From: Salticus scenicus
Lineage: Eukaryota > Arthropoda > Arachnida > Araneae > Salticidae
DNA: 64,000 bases
Reading direction: 5' to 3'
Assembly (NCBI GenBank): GCA_963930645.1
Contig: OZ005653.1
Location: 109,769,759-109,833,758 of the forward strand
The notes below the pieces were generated by a model. That model was not told the origin of the DNA and did no database searches. It worked only from the letters and a program-made list of their open reading frames with translations. How positions within the stretch are numbered: the stretch's first letter is position 1; each line of letters begins with the position of its first letter. The position numbers and the translations under genes were made by a program. Shown here piece after piece: positions 35,364 through 48,083 of the stretch.

Positions 35364-35401
35364 AAACAAGAAATAAGTTAATAAAAACATGGTAAAATAT
35401 A

Positions 35402-35890
35402 TCATCATCATCATCATCATCAATTTCTGCGTTTATCAATCCTTTATAGGATGATTGTCTTACCTATGGAATTTTGAATTGCCCTGTTTCCTAAAAAATT
35501 TCTGAATTCTGTTTTTCCAAACTTCACAATTTAATTTCTTCAACGACACAGTGGTCTCTTCCTCGGTTTTTTCTTATCTCTCGGTATCCAAAATAGGTCT
35601 TTAAGTGTGCCTCTACCATCATTTCTTGTCCAAATGTTTCATCATTTCTTCTCGCTCAGCTGCATTAAGTCTAGAAATAACATCAGTAACTTTGATTTCC
35701 TCCCCTATGTACGTGTTTCGCTTTCTGTCTCTTCGGGTGACTAGTAACATGCATATTTCCATGTTTCTGTTGGTTGTTTGAAGTTTTTGTTTAATTTTTA
35801 CACATTCACGTCCAAGCAAAATGCACTGGTGAGAAGCTTTTCTTTTCAAACAAATTGGGAGGCCTTCTTTAGTTGAGGATTTGCGAGAAA
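35402..35890 (-). pseudogene. LINE 3' end, minus strand
   Basis: The minus-strand frame at 35849-35619 reads MEICMLLVTRRDRKRNTYIG and VTDVISRLNAAEREE, the C-terminal block of endonuclease-type LINE proteins (family consensus has a VxxRDRxRN motif followed by V.DVI.RI). It ends in a run of (GAT)n, seen as (ATC)n on the plus strand at 35402-35423, the tail of the insertion. Stops follow soon after the block. Only the 3' end was inserted or remains. Confidence 0.7.
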
Positions 35891-37133
35891 TGCTTCATAA
35901 ATTAAACAAAGAAAAAATATAGATGACAGTTAAATAAGCATAATGTTAAAGCGTATGTTTAACATTTTAGTTAATATGTATAAGTTTTTTTTTTTTTTTT
36001 TTTTCATATGGAAACATAAAAAAACGCTGAACTTCTAATGAAAAGTAAATTAATTCTAATGAAAAGTAAAGAAGGATTCATGATGTTTATTGAGGAAAAC
36101 AATTAATTAAAAAAATAGAATTAATTAGAAGCTAACTATTTATTAAAGCTATATGTTTAATGCGTGTGTTATTATTTCCCTTATATTGATCAGAGGATTT
36201 TGCAGATTTATAATTATGTTATATATATGCGTGTGTCACACACACGCATATATATTATTGTTTATTGTTTATGTTTAGTTTATTTTTGACTATGTAGAAC
36301 GCATAGAAATATAATAACAACACAAAATATAATCATGCGGAGGCATAATATTGTTGTTTTCCCTTCTATCTAATACAAATAAAAAATATGAGAAAAGTTG
36401 TTAAGCAAACTATAAAGAACGCAATATTAATAAAAATAAATAAATAAATTACATTAAAATAAAATTTACTTCCCGTGTTGTTTCAAATTAAATGTCATGA
36501 ACTTTCTTCCTTTCCGTGATGGTATTTCTTGTTCTCCTGTCTAACGCAATTTCTTCTGTCAATAAATTATAATAAAATTTATAGATTTTTGTTATGAGTC
36601 AATGTTACAAATGGTAATAGCATAGAATTATCTATTATAACATAAGTATCACTGTACATTTTAATTTCTGCATGCAATTTCGTTATTTAAAAGCCATTTT
36701 ATACTTTAAAAGTTTTACATGCAACTGAAGTTTTTTCTTTCTAAACGCGTTTATCAATGTATTATACTACATTGTAACCATTTGTAATTTTTGTATCTAA
36801 TTTTATAACTAATTTTAATGTTTTCACTAACTATTTAACGTGTAATGACTATTTATTTTTATACTTCCTTTTTCTTTGTCTTTTTCATGTAAGACTGAGC
36901 AAATATCATTAGAAACACGAGGTTAAATTTGTAACAATAATTCACTTGATACTTATTTGATTGCTTTAGACCATCGGAATCAAAATATACAGCCAAAAAT
37001 GCATTTCCTGTACGAATATAAAATAGACGAATATAAAATTTAGGAATATGAAATTTAGGAATATATAAAATAAAATGAAAAATGCGGAATTATAAAAATA
37101 AATAATTATAAACGTTCTCTTTTCTTTATGTTT
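35891..37133. other. AT-rich DNA, no gene seen
   Basis: A symmetric GTGTGTCACACACACG segment lies at 36231-36246. Otherwise only short AT-driven frames. Confidence 0.55.
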
Positions 37134-37853
37134 GTAATGACAATTTTTATCGGTCTCTGTTTCATCTTATACATTTTTTAAATATTTTATAAATTAAATA
37201 TTTCAACTCTGGAAATAAATAGTATATTATATTATGCCAATTCATATTAAATAATTAGATTAGGGGAAAACATCTCAGACCCCGTAATATTAAAAATTAA
37301 AACAATTATTTTTTGATCTGTTTAAACTACGCTTTTTATAACTAATAAAGGGAAATACAAATTTGTAAACACTTACCAGATGAAGAAAGCTTGATTATCA
37401 ATCCAACCTAATCTATAAAATTCCTGAGAATTAAAAAAAAAGTAATATAAGACTCTTATGAGAACCATGTGATACAGCATCTTAATCAAACCGGCATTTT
37501 ATCCCAATTTACACTAATACGTTTTTTGTAACATTTAAGTATTCAATTTGTCTCTATTCTTCGTAAGTACAATTTTTATCGGCTTCTGTTTAATTTTAAG
37601 CATCTTTTAAACGTTTTAAAAGTTAAAAATTTCAAAGCTCCAAATAAATAGTTTTTATTTTTTATTTTTTTATTTTTATTTTATTTTTATTCATATTTAA
37701 TAACTATATTGTGAGAGGATGGGGAGGTGAATCTAAAAAATTCTTGACAATTCACAAAAAGGTGTCTTACGAGAACCTTGTGATACGGCATCTTACCCCA
37801 TCGGACACTAATGCTTTTCTTGTAACATTTAATTATTGAAAATTTCTTTCCTA
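37134..37853. repeat. Imperfect tandem duplication, two copies
   Basis: Copy 1 (about 37134-37547) and copy 2 (about 37567-37853) share, in order, ACAATTTTTATCGG, AAATAAATAGT, TTCATATT(A/T)AATAA, GAGAACC(A/T)TGTGATAC, CATCTTA and TTGTAACATTTAA. Copy 2 lacks about 120 bp. No coding content. Confidence 0.8.
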
Positions 37854-38584
37854 AAAATTATAAAATATGATTTCATCATAGATTAAACCATAGTAGGGGG
37901 CCATGGGGAGAATTTCATTTCAATAGCCAGGGGATTTTTCTGTCTCCACATAAATAGTTTTTTCAGATAATTTTGGATTGAAATAACACGTTTTATTTAA
38001 TTTTAAAAATATTGAATGTTTATATCTCTTAGCAAATTCCATAATCAGAAGCGTACTGTTATTGGAAAAAACAAAACAAAAAAAAAAAAAACGAATATAT
38101 ATTTCCATTATCTCCATTTTGAATAATATATATTTATCACTTGACTACAAAACTGAAAATTAATTATATTTCATAAAATAATTTGTTACATCCTCCAGAC
38201 ACCTGATTCAAACTAGAGTAAGTGAATGATTGAATACATAAAAATCGATTCATTTTAGTTCTCGTCCCTAAAAATTCTAATTTGGAAAATTGGGATACTA
38301 CATTTTAGGCACAGGTGTTGAAATATTCATAAGAAATTTCGCAAAACGTTGCAGGAGAAGATCCGAATCCATAAAATTACGTTTTAGTACCCATTTACAC
38401 TACATGTTGAAAGATCTGACTGAGTTTTAACTGAGTGGTCCCAGTATATTTTATTTTCCTGCAGACTACGTCAATCAGTGAGCCATTTAGTCAGTTAGTG
38501 AATATACTCTTATATGTATCTATCTGTATACCTCCTTATGTACCTACCTGCCTACCTACTACCTATCTATTTACCTATCTACCT

Positions 38585-38675
<91 letters not shown>

Positions 38676-39671
38676 TATATTATTAATATTTCATTTTTTA
38701 CGAATTATTTTACAGACAAAAAAAGTATTGCTTCTTCGATATTTTAAAAACAGATTAGATGTCAGTTAATAATGCATTTCAGTATATTTTTAACACACAT
38801 GTAAATAATGTAAAATCCTGCTTTTGATATAAGTTAATTTTGATTATATATTATGTTTTGAAAATTTTATTTATAATTTAAAACATACTTTGAAGAGCCT
38901 CTAAAGACAATAATTATTTGATCAAAGACAGTAGATGAACAACATATTTTCACAAATAAGTCTTCATTTAAAATTCTTTTGTACTTTGAGAAATATACTA
39001 GCATTTTGCGATAAGTTTCTTCTTATACCATTTTAAGAATGCTAATTTCGGTTTATATGATAATTCCAGTGTAAGGACTTCCGTAACTTAGAAAGTTCGT
39101 TAATGAATCAAAGACTTGGTGTAAAAAGTAGATTATCATAATGATGCATTTGGAACGAAGTCATTGCATAGTTTCTAAATCCAATATGCATATTTTTAAT
39201 TGAAATAGCTATGGGAATGTAAGAAATTATGAAGTATATTTTCCCCATATTTTTATTTATTGTACATAACATATATCATTTTAGATACGATACGGTATGT
39301 ACTCTAAAAGAATAAGAATTTGTGAGGAATATATATATATATATATATTATATTGATTTTGGTTTTTTCACATTTTTGATGAAAAGAAAGTGAATTCAGA
39401 AGAAACTTGCGATTTGATGAAATATTGTAATTCTGGGAATTTTTGCACAAAACAGATTTGTTAAATTTATCAAAGAAACGCTTTTACAGATAGGCTTCCT
39501 TTAATCACACACATGAAACGATTACCACTTCTTCGTTTATATATAGAATAAGCCTATTTTTATTTGAAATAATAATAAACTTGTAGGAATTTATAAAGAT
39601 TATTTTGCTTAATTTTTTTAATAATTAAACGTATCATGTATTAGCTAGATAATGTATGGTATGTAGGATAT
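37854..39671. other. AT-rich DNA, no gene seen
   Basis: Includes a run of (CTAC)-like and (CT)n sequence at 38515-38640 that makes low-complexity frames. (AT)n at 39330-39350. No gene. Confidence 0.55.
38586..38672. repeat. (CT)n then (AT)n microsatellite
   Basis: About 50 bp of pure CT passes into about 30 bp of AT. Confidence 0.97.
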
Positions 39672-39905
39672 GTTTTTGTGTTTTTGGGAGAAAGGCCGAT
39701 TGATTGCACTAGGGTCCTAGGCCTTAGGGCTTTGCCTCCATGGGGATCTTTATAAGGGGTACTAGTTCGTATTTATATAAGTTTCAGTTAAAATAATGGA
39801 TAACTCCGAACGGCTAGGCAGACTAGGGCGACCTGTGATTGAACCTGGCACTTCACATCTACCAGCTTTAATTGCAGAACCGCTCAACCCCTGGCGGGCG
39901 CATAG
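39672..39905 (-). mobile_element. SINE-like repeat, copy 1
   Basis: On the minus strand a B-box-like GGTTCAATCAC follows GAGCGGTTCTGCAATTAAAG, then GGTCGCCCTAG, CGGAGTTATCC, GGATCCC-like and GGCCTAGGACC blocks, ending in GCCTTTCTCCC. The same order of blocks occurs at 42570-42990. The head looks tRNA-derived but the A box is weak. Confidence 0.55.
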
Positions 39906-41750
39906 TGTGTAAGAAGAAAATATATAGGGGAAAGAAATATGTATTGGAAGAAAATAATTATGTATAGATAGAAAATAATTTAGGAAAATGTTCTACTATG
40001 ATAATAATAGTAAGAACTGAGCCTTTATAATAAAAACGAAGTTATGGCAGAATTGGATGTGAATTGCAGTCTAAAATTTTCGTAATTAATGTTGTAAATA
40101 AATGGAAAAGAGAACACAAGCTATAAAATTTACATTTTCTTTTATGACATATTTTAACTAAATACCGTTCTATTACTTCCGTTCAGCATATTTCTTTTTC
40201 ATTTGGAAGAAATTATTATGAACATATAAGTAAAAATAAAAATGAATTTTCGTACATATTAATAACCACATATTAATACATAAAATATTTTAGAAATAGG
40301 ACAGCGAAAAATTTTGTATAATTCTCGATTTTCTTATAAAATATTATATTTCTAAATGAAAACTGCAAAAAAGAAAACTATAAAAACTATAATTTAAAAC
40401 CATTTTAATTATAACTTAAAGTATAGCTTCTTATTTTGGCTAAAACTTTCTGACAAATCCACGCTTTTTCATTTTTTTATGTAATCAATTTAATATATTA
40501 AATGCAACAATAGTTATGTTGTTATCATTTCTGCTGAATGCATATTTTAAAAAATATTATAAGGATGTAAATTTATTATTTATGCTATACTTTTATAGTG
40601 CAGTATAGCAATTATAGTATAATATTTGAAAAATATTATTAATTATATTAAGGGGGAAAATATTCAAGAAAAGCAAATGTATAAAGTGCATCGCTACTTT
40701 TTTTTTTTTTTTTTTTTTCTCCAAATTTTAATAGCTCTTTTTCGGGTGAAATTTTTCCTTTAATCTAATTTTGCTCCTCATAATTCTGAAACAAATTCAG
40801 AAAAATACTATAAATTGAAAGTTAAACCAATAGTTCGAATACATTTAAGTGAAATCATACTGCAATTTTCCCTTTTATATAAAACTAAACTTAAAAGCAT
40901 GTTTATGAAGATAAAAAGAAAAAAAAAATTATACAAATTTATCACTTTGTATGTTTTAGAGAAATGAAAGTGGGAATTAAATATTACATTTATCTTAGTA
41001 TAATGGTGATCATGTATACTTTGTGGAATTCTAGTAGATGAATGATTATTCATTTTAGTCGAGTATCTGGTATTTATTCACTGACAGATATATAGACTAC
41101 TAAAATTATTATTGTAAAAAAAAAAAAGAAATTAGAACAATATTTAAAACTGTCTAACGCTGAACAATCGCAGTGCAACCGTCACATTTATTATGACAAA
41201 ACTGCATGAAAAATACATTAGTATATATTTGTCAATTCTTCCAATTTTCCCGGAAGTTGAAATGCTGCTTTTTACTAACATAAAGTTCAGCAGGAAATTT
41301 AAAATAATTACATACCTTTAAATGTATGAGAAAATTTTGTTTGAAAAATGTGGTAGTTTTTCTTTGAAATAAAATCTGGAAGTTGGTAACCGTTTTGAAA
41401 TAACACTATAAGCTGAAGTTTTGAAAATTTATGAGAAACTTACAAATGCAGAAATGGAAATAGTTCGACATATATATTTAGATACAAACACAATTGCATT
41501 ATTTGTATTATGCTAGTTAAATTTACATTGATATAATTGCATATAGACTCTTAGAGATATTTCTGTTTAACTTCATTTAAAACTGAAAATGAACCCGTAA
41601 TACATTTTTGTTTTAAAACCTGTTAAAAAATATTTAAACTATGCTTTTTTAAAACTCTCTCGATATCAGAAATTTTAATATGCGGTCGAACGTGTGTGTT
41701 ACTATGAGATATATGAAAGTTAGTGCATGTTTTAAATATAGACTAATATT

Positions 41751-41754
<4 letters not shown>

Positions 41755-41828
<74 letters not shown>
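41755..41828. repeat. (AT)n microsatellite, ~74 bp
   Basis: Pure alternating AT. Confidence 0.98.
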
Positions 41829-41830
<2 letters not shown>

Positions 41831-42467
41831 TTAATCTCAATTTTAATTAAAATTTAATTTTAAATTATCACTTTTAGGTTAATTATTAAAATCAAACAGT
41901 TCACTCAACTTTATCGTTCAGTTGATTAATACAAATTCAAAAATAAATTAATCGTTCAGTTATTTAATACGATTCCAAAATTAACTGTGAATCTAACTGT
42001 ATACAGCCACATGTATGTCTCGTGTTCTGGTTTTACGTGCAAGGGTGCAAGCTACTTATACAAGTTTTGCATGTGTAATGTATGTTATACTTTAGTTTTA
42101 ATAATTATTACTAGTATTTCATTTAACTATTTTTATTAGTATTTCCATTAATAATATTGAATATGCTGCATGAATCAAAATGTTTGATTTTCATATGGTT
42201 TTCACATATCTTTTCAGTTTTAATTTTCTCTTTTTTGGTTGTGTTATAGGGTGTAGCCTGTTGTAAATATTTAGCAATTTGCATACAACAAGACAGAAAT
42301 AACACCTACTTTACATGCAACATTCATTCTACACCCTTGAAAACGTAATGAATTTGAATGTTTCAATTTATGGATGTTTAATAGTCGCAACCTCTTTTTG
42401 AATTTTTCTGTTTTATCTTTTTCAATGTTTCTTGTTTTCATATATTCAATATTTGAAAAGGTTTTCA

Positions 42468-42468
42468 A

Positions 42469-42548
<80 letters not shown>
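42468..42548. repeat. (AT)n microsatellite, ~80 bp
   Basis: Alternating AT with two ATAC interruptions. The edges TTCAATATAT and ATATTGAAT make it a perfect-looking palindrome. Confidence 0.97.
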
Positions 42549-42553
<5 letters not shown>

Positions 42554-42569
42554 TGAATATACATTATTG

Positions 42570-42990
42570 GTGTGTGTGTGTGTTTAGGAGAAAGGAAGAT
42601 TGCCTACACGTGGTTCCAAGGCTTAGTTTATTGTATCCTCCGTGAAGGTCTTTCTGAGGAGTCCTAAACCATATTTACTCGAGTTTCGAAGAAATCTACG
42701 AAAAACTCCGTACTGCTGGTATGCTTCCGGAGATTATTTTACATTATTTTCGTATCACAATTTCCCTAACATAAAATGTATAATATATTTATGCAGAAAA
42801 AGTGCAGATTTACGCCCGAAAGTATACTATTATCATAATTATTATTATTAGTTGAAATAGTGGTACACATAAAAGAAGGCACCTGTGGCAACGCTGCCGG
42901 ACGGCAGTTTTAAATAGCGCGACCTGGAATCGATACAGCACTTCTCATCTACGAAATCTGAGCGTAGATCCAATCGGCCACTAGTGGGAC
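42570..42990 (-). mobile_element. SINE-like repeat, copy 2
   Basis: The minus strand shares GTAGATG(A/T)GAAGTGC, ATCGATTCCAGGTCGC, CGGAGTT, GGACTCC, AAGCCTTGGAACC and CCTTTCTCC in the same order as copy 1, with about 150 bp extra between the tRNA-like head and CGGAGTT. A GCCGTCCGGCAGC hairpin marks the extra segment's edge. Confidence 0.5.
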
Positions 42991-43522
42991 TGCTACAAGT
43001 TAGTGGAAATCGGCTGATACCAGCCTCATATGTAACAGGTTATTTGCTTCAAAATTAGTGAGTAATGGCATTATTTATTTCTCACTGTACACTATCAGAC
43101 ATGCCAACATTATTAATTTATCCATAGTATTTTTAATAACCGCCTTTCTTTTCATGACAATTTCCATGAATACTATTTTTTTTTTTTTTTTTTTTTTTTT
43201 TTTGTATTTAATCGTAATTACATACTGTAGAAAATTTTACCAAAGACAATGTGGTAAGAAAAATGGGCGAATATTAACAGTGCTCCAGGAAAAAAAGAAA
43301 AAAAAGGAATGTTTTTGGCTGCAGTACGATAATTACAGTAATTAATAAAGGGAAATTATGTTCTTCGGTTTCCAACTACATTTTACCCTTTCTGTTGTTT
43401 TACATATGAATGCCTTTTAATTCAGCAATGAGTCATTTCGTTATAATGTTTATTATTATTATTATTGCAGTTGATATTAATGAGGAAATAAAGTTTCAAA
43501 AACTATATTTATGGCTTATGAA
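42991..43522. other. AT-rich DNA, no gene seen
   Basis: Poly-T at 43173-43203; no supported frame. Confidence 0.55.
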
Positions 43523-43594
43523 AGAAGTTTTATGTTACTTATTAGCTTAATAAGTACACTCCTGCTCAAAAGTTCAGCAATATTTCAAACAATC

Positions 43595-43628
<34 letters not shown>

Positions 43629-44891
43629 CAATAATGTTCTTGATCATCCTGTATCGTTAATTGAACGAAATGATCTGTTACTTTAGGATATGCTAACATA
43701 GACCATGTACAATTTGTGGACGATTTTGTGTGACGATAACTAGTTAAATAACGGATATATAAGTATTATTTTAAAGCTTAAAAAAAATCAGCATGTTTTT
43801 TATCTATAATATACAGAGTTTCAAACCAAAGTTATTCGAACTTTCAGATAAAATGACAAAACACTTTTGAAAAAATGTAATGCTATCGGAATACAAATAT
43901 CTGAAATTTCTCATGAAATATGAGCGATTTTATGACAAACGCTTTCAGCGTGCATACGCAAAAGATAGAAAAAATTTTATTATATAGATTGAAAGCTAAA
44001 TATAATAGGCAACGTTCATTTGAGAAGAGTAGCAATTAAACAATTAAATTAAACAATTAAAAATTTAAAAATTAAACTGTCAGCAAAAGAACGATCCAGA
44101 TTTCGGGTATTTTCCAAGAATTGAAAATTCATTAAGAGGTTTTTCACATGCTCTATAATTAATTTGATGATCTGATTTTTTTAACCATGCTCCAAAAGTA
44201 TATTTTATGAAAAAAAACCTTATACGCTGTTAACCTTAACGCATTTTTTTAATTTATACTGAATTATTACTGAAATTTTTGAGTTCGTTTGAAATAATAA
44301 GATCTTCAAATTTATTACACAACATGTGAAAAACTCCTTATGAAATTTCAATTCTTGAAACATACCAAAAATCTAGCTCGTTCTTTTGCCAATAATTTGC
44401 GTAATTTTTACTCTAATCAAATGAACTTTTGACAAAAGTTGCCCAATATATCTAACTTTCAACATATGCAATAAAAACTTTTCTATCTTTGCGCATGCGC
44501 AAAGTAATTACGATTGCAGTATACTGTTTCAAAAGAGTTTTTTTTTTTTTTTTATTTATCTCAAAGACGAAATAATTTTCGTTTAAAATTCTGTATATTA
44601 TTTATTTAAAAAATAATAATAATAATACTAATTTTAAAATAAATGCTTATATTTCCGTTATTTAGCATGGTATCTTCACTTCACACAAATTCATCTGCAA
44701 ATTTTACTGGTTGTATGTGAACATATCTTAAAGTTACAGATCATTTCGTTCACTTAACTATACAGAGTGATCACAAACATTATTGATTTTGCTTAATTTG
44801 TTACCGGCTCCCTAAATTTTGCCTTTATTGAATATTCACTTGTCCTAAACCAATCATTTCATCGAGAGATAAGTTTATAAATGAAAAGGAA

Positions 44892-44942
<51 letters not shown>

Positions 44943-45285
44943 AAAAACTGATCGTTTGCAAATTTTCATAAACATTTGAGCAGGAGTGTAAAAATATTTA
45001 CTATTTGAACTAGTGAAATATTACTAAATCTCCTAATATTCGTGGAAACTTCCCAAAAAATAGAAAATAGCGATTTATGACACGGTTTATCTAAAATTAA
45101 ATACAAATCCATAAAATATTACAAATTAAAAGACCAATGAAAATTACTTGCGACATTTCAAAACACTAAACAGTAAATTAGTTAATTTAAACAGTGTTAT
45201 ATATTAGATTAATACTTATAATTATTTTCGTGTAATCAAGTATTTTTGGCAGTAGTAGGCAATTAAACCATTGTATACTTTTACG

Positions 45286-45296
<11 letters not shown>
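43523..45296. repeat. Segmental duplication, copy 1 (occupied)
   Basis: It starts AAGAAGTTTTATGTTAC and ends TTACGATATTATATAT. It contains the foldback element 43557-44987 and about 300 bp of right flank. Copy 2 at 45746-47597 has the same order, including the same element at the same place, so duplication followed insertion. Confidence 0.88.
43557..44987. mobile_element. Foldback transposon, copy 1
   Basis: 1431 bp with TA on both sides (43555-43556, 44988-44989). The ends are CACTCCTGCTCAAAAGTT and, reverse-complemented, CACTCCTGCTCAAATGTT. The arms pair over most of the element (about 600 bp each), for example TGAACGAAATGATCTG with its complement near 44730-44750, and TCTATCTTTGCGCATGCGC with its inverted partner near 43955. 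No transposase; short frames in the two arms are mirror images of one another. Confidence 0.88.
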
Positions 45297-45322
<26 letters not shown>

Positions 45323-45324
<2 letters not shown>

Positions 45325-45600
45325 AGGAACGCGGTAGCGTTCCGCCCCGCCAAGCTAAAACAAACACCCGTCAAGCTAAAACAAACATTAAGAGAAAAAT
45401 AAATGAAATTTACAAAGTAGGAAAGTGAATGGTGAACACTACAAGTGTATATTATGTCGACATTGCTTCGCGGACTTTTCGACTACATGTATCTCACCTC
45501 TCTGATCCCCAAGACCTATGATTTTTGCACAGACCTTAAGCATACCCTTAAGACAAAACATACAAATTTGCATGTCGCTCCGAATTAAGGGGCCTGTGTT
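45323..45600. other. Unassigned block with a hairpin and short direct repeat
   Basis: A 7-bp stem GGAACGC/GCGTTCC lies at 45327-45344, followed by two copies of CAAGCTAAAACAAACA (from 45352 and 45371). The rest, to the GAATTAAGGGGCC motif at 45582-45594, is of mixed composition and may be part of another dispersed repeat. No frame. Confidence 0.45.
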
Positions 45601-45628
45601 ATATAAAAATCCGAAATTTGCTGGTTTG

Positions 45629-45741
45629 ATTCTTCTTCTTCTTCTTGTAATTATTAAGACAAAGAATGTTGACGGCGATTGAACCTAGAGTTCTGCAGCT
45701 AATGAGCTGAAAATTTTCATGAACATTCCTTCTGACCTGTA
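45629..45741 (-). mobile_element. Short tRNA-like SINE candidate with (GAA)n tail
   Basis: On the minus strand GAATGTT and AACATTC could pair as a 7-bp stem closing a 65-nt segment with a good B box, GGTTCAATCGCC. It ends in (GAA)n, seen as (TTC)n at 45630-45645. The A box is weak and only one copy is seen. Confidence 0.4.
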
Positions 45742-45745
45742 CTAG

Positions 45746-45819
45746 AAGAAGTTTTATGTTACCTATTAGCTTAATAACTACACTCCTGCTCAAAAGTTCA
45801 GCAATATTTGCAAGCAATC

Positions 45820-45853
<34 letters not shown>

Positions 45854-47597
45854 CAATTTAAAACCTTTTTATCAATGAAATGTTTTTAAAAATTGTGTAT
45901 TTAAAGATCTGGATCTTCCTCATATTTTGCAGTGAAGATTGAGACAACATTTATGTAGACAGTAATAAGTTTAGCAAAATCAATAATGTTCTTGATCATC
46001 CTGTATCGTTAAGTGAACGAAATGACTTATTTCTTTAGGATATGCTAGTACAGACCTAGTATAATTTGTGAATGAATTAGCGTGACGATAGCTGTTAAAT
46101 AACTGAGATATAAGCATTATTTTAAAGATTAAAAAATAAATCAGCATGTTTTTTTATTTATAATGTACAGAGTTTCAAACCAAAGTTATTTCAACTTTCA
46201 GATAAATTGAAAAAACACTTTTGAAACAATATGCTGAAAAGGAATACTAATATCTGAAATTTCTCATGAAATGTGAGAGTTTTTATGAATAACGTTTTCA
46301 GTGTGCATGCGCGAGATATAGAAAAAAGTTTATTACATAGATTGAAAGCTAAATATAATGGGAAAATTCATTTGAGAAGAGTAAAAATTAAACAAATTGT
46401 CAGCAAAAGAACGAGACAGATTTTAGGTATTTTCCAAGAGTTGAAAGTTCATAAGGGGTTTTTCCCATGCTCTATAATTAATTTGATGATCTGTTTTTTT
46501 TAACCATGCTCCAAATGTACATTTTATGAAAAACCCTTATACGCTGTTAACCTTAACGCATTTTTGTTTATTTACTGAAATTTTTGAGTTCATAAAGAAA
46601 TTTTTCACAAAAAAGAACTTTTGCAAAGCGGTTGAAATAATAAGATCTTCAAATTAATTACACAACATGTGAAAAACAACTTAAGAAATTTCAGTTCTTG
46701 GAAAATACCCAAATTCAAGCTCGTTCTTTTGCAAATAATTTGCGTAAATGTTACTCTATTCAAATGAACTTTTGGCAAAAGTTGCCCAATATATCTAAAT
46801 TTCAACCTATGTAATAAAACTTTTCTATCTTTGCGCATGCGCAGTGAAAATGTTTTTCATAAAAATGCCCATATTTCGTGATATATTTAAGATATTTGTA
46901 ATTCCGATTGCAGTATATTGTTTCAAAAAAGTTTTTTTTTTAATTTATCTTTAAAATTCTGTGTATTATTATTATTATTATTTTTTAAATAAATGCTTAT
47001 ATCTCCGTTATTTAGCATGATGCCGTCACACAAATTCATCCACAAATTTCACTGGGTGAATGTGAACATATCATAAAGTTACAGATCATTTCGTTCACTT
47101 AACTATAAAGGGTGATCACAAACATTATTGATTTTGCTCAATTTGTTACCGGATCCCTAAATGTTGTCTTAATAGAATATTCACTTATCTTAAACGAATC
47201 ATTTCATCCAGAGATAAAATCATTAAAAAAAAAATATCTTGTCGTTTGCAAATCTTGATAAGCTTTTGAGCAGGAGTGTAAAAATATTTACTGTTTGAAC
47301 TAGTAAAATATTACTAAATCTCCTAATATTCGCGTAAATGTCCCAAAAAATAGAATATAACGATTGATGACACGGTTTATCTAAAAGTAAATGCAAATCT
47401 ATAAAATATTACAAATTAAATGCCCAATGAAAATTACTTGCGACATCTAAAAAACACAGCACAGTAAATTAATTAATTTAAGCAGTGTTATGTATTTTAT
47501 ATATTAGATTAATACTTATAAATATTTGCGAGTGATAAGGAATTTTTGGCATTAGTAGGCAACTAAATCATCATATATTTTTACGATATTATATATA
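45746..47597. repeat. Segmental duplication, copy 2 (occupied)
   Basis: Matches 43523-45296 through left flank, element and right flank (TTTGAACTAGT, CTCCTAATATTCG, GACACGGTTTATC, GTAGGCAA, TTACGATATTATATAT) with many point differences, so it is not very recent. Confidence 0.88.
45781..47278. mobile_element. Foldback transposon, copy 2
   Basis: 1498 bp, TA on both sides (45779-45780, 47279-47280), the same ends as copy 1. Arms of about 650 bp pair imperfectly. Relative to copy 1 it has an extra segment near 45856-45980. Frames at 46273-46503 (plus) and 46838-46605 (minus) encode similar peptides because they lie in the two inverted arms; they are not evidence of a gene. Confidence 0.88.
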
Positions 47598-47607
47598 CAT
47601 ATATAAG

Positions 47608-47921
47608 TTGCTCAGCTGATTAACAAGAAATATTTACAGATTAAATTGTGAAACATTACTAAAGCTCCAGATGTTCATGGAAATAAGGATGTTTTAAAAA
47701 GCAGAAATAGCGATTGATGATGCAATTTATTTAAAAGAAAATACAAATCTATGGAATATTGCGAAATATAAGTGCCACGTGAAAATTAATTTAGACTTTT
47801 AAAACACCATACAACGAGTTAAATAATTTAAACAATGTTATAATATTAGATTAATACTTATAACTAATTTGTGTGATAAGCTATTTTAAGCCTTAGCAGT
47901 TAAATGATAATGTATTTCCAC
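47608..47921. repeat. Segmental duplication, copy 3 (empty site)
   Basis: Diverged copy of the right flank of copies 1 and 2 (AAATATTTAC, ACATTACTAAAGCTCC, TAGCGATTGATGA, ACAAATCTATGGAATATT, TTAGATTAATACTTATAA). Just before it, CAGCTGATTAACAAG matches the left flank TTAGCTTAATAAG. The foldback element is absent between them, so this is the uninterrupted form of the site. Confidence 0.75.
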
Positions 47922-48044
47922 GACATAAAAATAAAATAAAATGCAAAGTTCAATCACTGTGTCCTTAATATTATTTCCTAAACAAATATGTAAATTTACG
48001 AAACTTAGTAGAACTCTAAATCATAATGTATTTCCAAGACATAA

Positions 48045-48081
<37 letters not shown>

Positions 48082-48083
<2 letters not shown>

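Larger units (their letters stand above)
39906..42569. other. AT-rich DNA, no gene seen
   Basis: Only AT-driven frames and microsatellites. Confidence 0.55.

Noticed and set aside
38435..42564. Serine/leucine- or isoleucine/tyrosine-rich frames
   Set aside because: Translations of (CT)n and (AT)n microsatellites.
45629..45741. Nuclear copy of a mitochondrial tRNA
   Set aside because: The 65-nt size fits, but the GGTTCAATCGCC B box and (GAA)n tail fit a tRNA-derived SINE better.
46273..46838. Two frames giving similar peptides on opposite strands
   Set aside because: They lie in the two inverted arms of one foldback element, so the similarity is structural and not a gene pair.
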